Assembly (NCBI GenBank): GCA_905480335.1
Contig: CAJQPY010000022.1
Coordinates: 1-64,000 of the forward strand
Length of the DNA stretch: 64,000 nt
Source of the DNA: an uncultured Ilumatobacter sp.
Lineage (GTDB): Bacteria > Actinomycetota > Acidimicrobiia > Acidimicrobiales > Ilumatobacteraceae
Reading direction: 5' to 3'
Shown in pieces: positions 63,139-64,000 of this stretch. The translations under genes and the position numbers were made by a program. The notes under the pieces are model-generated. The model made no database searches, had not been told where the DNA came from, and worked only from the letters and a program-made list of their open reading frames with translations. Position 1 is the stretch's first letter. The number at the start of each line of letters is the position of its first letter.

Positions 63139-64000
63139 TCAGTCGACTAACGTGACTCCGCTGATCGTGCCGCGATACGGATTGTCGGTGCTGCATCCGT
63201 CGTCGGCGCCGATTTCGTTGAGCAGAATCAGGACGTGACGGGCCGCAAAACCACTGGGGTCGGTGGTTACTGCTGCCCCTTCGGGCCCGAACGACCGGTC
63301 GAACGGTTCGCCCCAATCGTCGACGGTGGTCGGGGTGGTCTCACCGTCCCACTCGTAGAGCTGAACCTGATACGGACCGTTGCCAACATTAAAGGTCAAG
63401 CGTCTATCGACGGGTTGATCAAAACTGAGGATTAGTCCGACACCGCGTTTAGCGCCCATGAATTGGTTGGAATAGCAGGAGGTCTGCCAACTAGTTGACG
63501 AGTCGCCGTCCGCCAGTGCGTCGGGTGCGAGGTTGTCGTTTTCTTCGAAATCGCCCTCAGGATCAAACGTGGCAATCGAAGCGATTCGGGCTGTCTCGCC
63601 TGGGAGTCCGGCTTCAGTCGTGTCACTCTGTGGAGAGGACGTTACCTCGGCGGCGGGTGTCAGTTCGGTCACCACTTCGTCGGATTCCACTGGGGCAGGG
63701 GTGGTGACGGCGTCACTCGGCAACACCGTCATGGACGTTGTTGACGCATTGTCTCCCGTTGCCAAAGTCCACCACAGGACGAGTCCGATCACCGTCGCCA
63801 CAATGATCAGGCCACCAACCACTGCTGCCGACGACCCCCGTCGCTGTGTCATCCCGCGTGCCAGCGCGCCCTGCTGTTGGCCAGCGTCGGGAGTGGGGTC
63901 GCGGTGAACCGGTGGCGGTGGGTCGGCGCGGGTGATCGCAATGCGAGTCGACGGTTCTCCCAGTGCCGTCACTGGCAGACGGCCAGTGATGTGCGGGGGT
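63139..64000 (-). CDS. C-terminal part of a membrane protein with discoidin-like domain (MurJ/MviN-associated, 5' partial)
   Basis: The frame is open to the window end, so only the C-terminal part is seen. A Pro-rich stretch and one transmembrane helix (AAVVGGLIIVATVIGLVLWW) are followed by a Thr/Pro linker and an outer domain like the discoidin/F5-8 type C fold (ADGDSSTSWQTSCYSNQF, then KRGVGLILSFDQP). In Mycobacterium the gene next to sigM on this side is Rv3910, a MurJ homologue ending in such a domain. The same identity is inferred here; the MurJ membrane part would be outside the window. Confidence 0.7.
   Translation of the reverse strand, partial: PPHITGRLPVTALGEPSTRIAITRADPPPPVHRDPTPDAGQQQGALARGMTQRRGSSAAVVGGLIIVATVIGLVLWWTLATGDNASTTSMTVLPSDAVTTPAPVESDEVVTELTPAAEVTSSPQSDTTEAGLPGETARIASIATFDPEGDFEENDNLAPDALADGDSSTSWQTSCYSNQFMGAKRGVGLILSFDQPVDRRLTFNVGNGPYQVQLYEWDGETTPTTVDDWGEPFDRSFGPEGAAVTTDPSGFAARHVLILLNEIGADDGCSTDNPYRGTISGVTLVD

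Noticed and set aside
1-64000. CRISPR arrays, insertion sequences, prophage genes, rRNA operons and attachment sites
   Set aside because: No spaced direct repeats, transposase or integrase motifs, phage structural genes or rRNA-like sequence were found on either strand.

Overview
The window is chromosomal DNA from a high-GC actinobacterium, most likely of the class Acidimicrobiia (Ilumatobacter-like). It carries the replication-origin region in the gene order known from Mycobacterium: murJ-type C-terminus, sigM-like sigma factor, anti-sigma, trxB, trxA, cwlM, parB, parA, rsmG, jag, yidC, yidD, rnpA, rpmH, origin, dnaA, dnaN, recF, DUF721/dciA, gyrB, gyrA, DUF3566, tRNA-Ile. A mycothione reductase, an F420-type luciferase-like oxidoreductase and a DUF3566 protein also point to Actinobacteria. 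The class-level guess is inference.

Layout. 1-9.5 kb (very GC-rich): the end of a fused LivF-LivG ATPase with its substrate-binding protein, two methyltransferases, a DUF1269 protein, a large beta-propeller lipoprotein, a dienoyl-CoA-isomerase-type crotonase and a small zinc ribbon. 9.6-19.1 kb: two D-aminoacylase paralogues flanking an esterase-like lipoprotein, a flavin reductase, a FetAB-type ABC pair and a TauD-type dioxygenase, then an SDR. 19.1-25 kb: membrane proteins (SulP, PLDc_N-SHOCT, DedA, DUF1622) and a GFA-family protein, with a long degraded stretch at 21.4-22.5 kb. 25-41.3 kb: tRNA-Ala, a membrane-anchored repeat protein with a Cys-rich partner, several redox enzymes, a NUDIX hydrolase, a molybdopterin oxidoreductase, AzlCD and an MgtE_N-CBS/DUF1003 pair. 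41.3-64 kb: tRNA-Ile and the origin cluster. Genes left of about 52.2 kb run leftward and those from rpmH to parB run rightward, so replication forks leave from the dnaA-rpmH gap. That gap holds several DnaA-box-like sites, and two parS sites lie 4 kb away, just before parA.

Genes are packed with many 4-base stop/start overlaps of the form NTGA (ATGA, GTGA, TTGA and, by inference, CTGA). Several genes have a TANNNT -10-like motif 6-8 bases before the start codon, which suggests leaderless transcription. The most interesting observations are a CwlM-type protein with a CTG start and an amidase fold lacking its metal ligands, a sigma factor with no ordinary start codon ahead of its conserved region 2, Ala in place of the usual Asp in the GyrA quinolone pocket, Met in place of the conserved groove Arg of YidC, a 44-residue membrane miniprotein and a 59-residue zinc-ribbon protein, a GTGA-coupled D-aminoacylase/dioxygenase pair, and a composition change inside the first D-aminoacylase gene. 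I found no CRISPR array, insertion sequence, prophage or rRNA.
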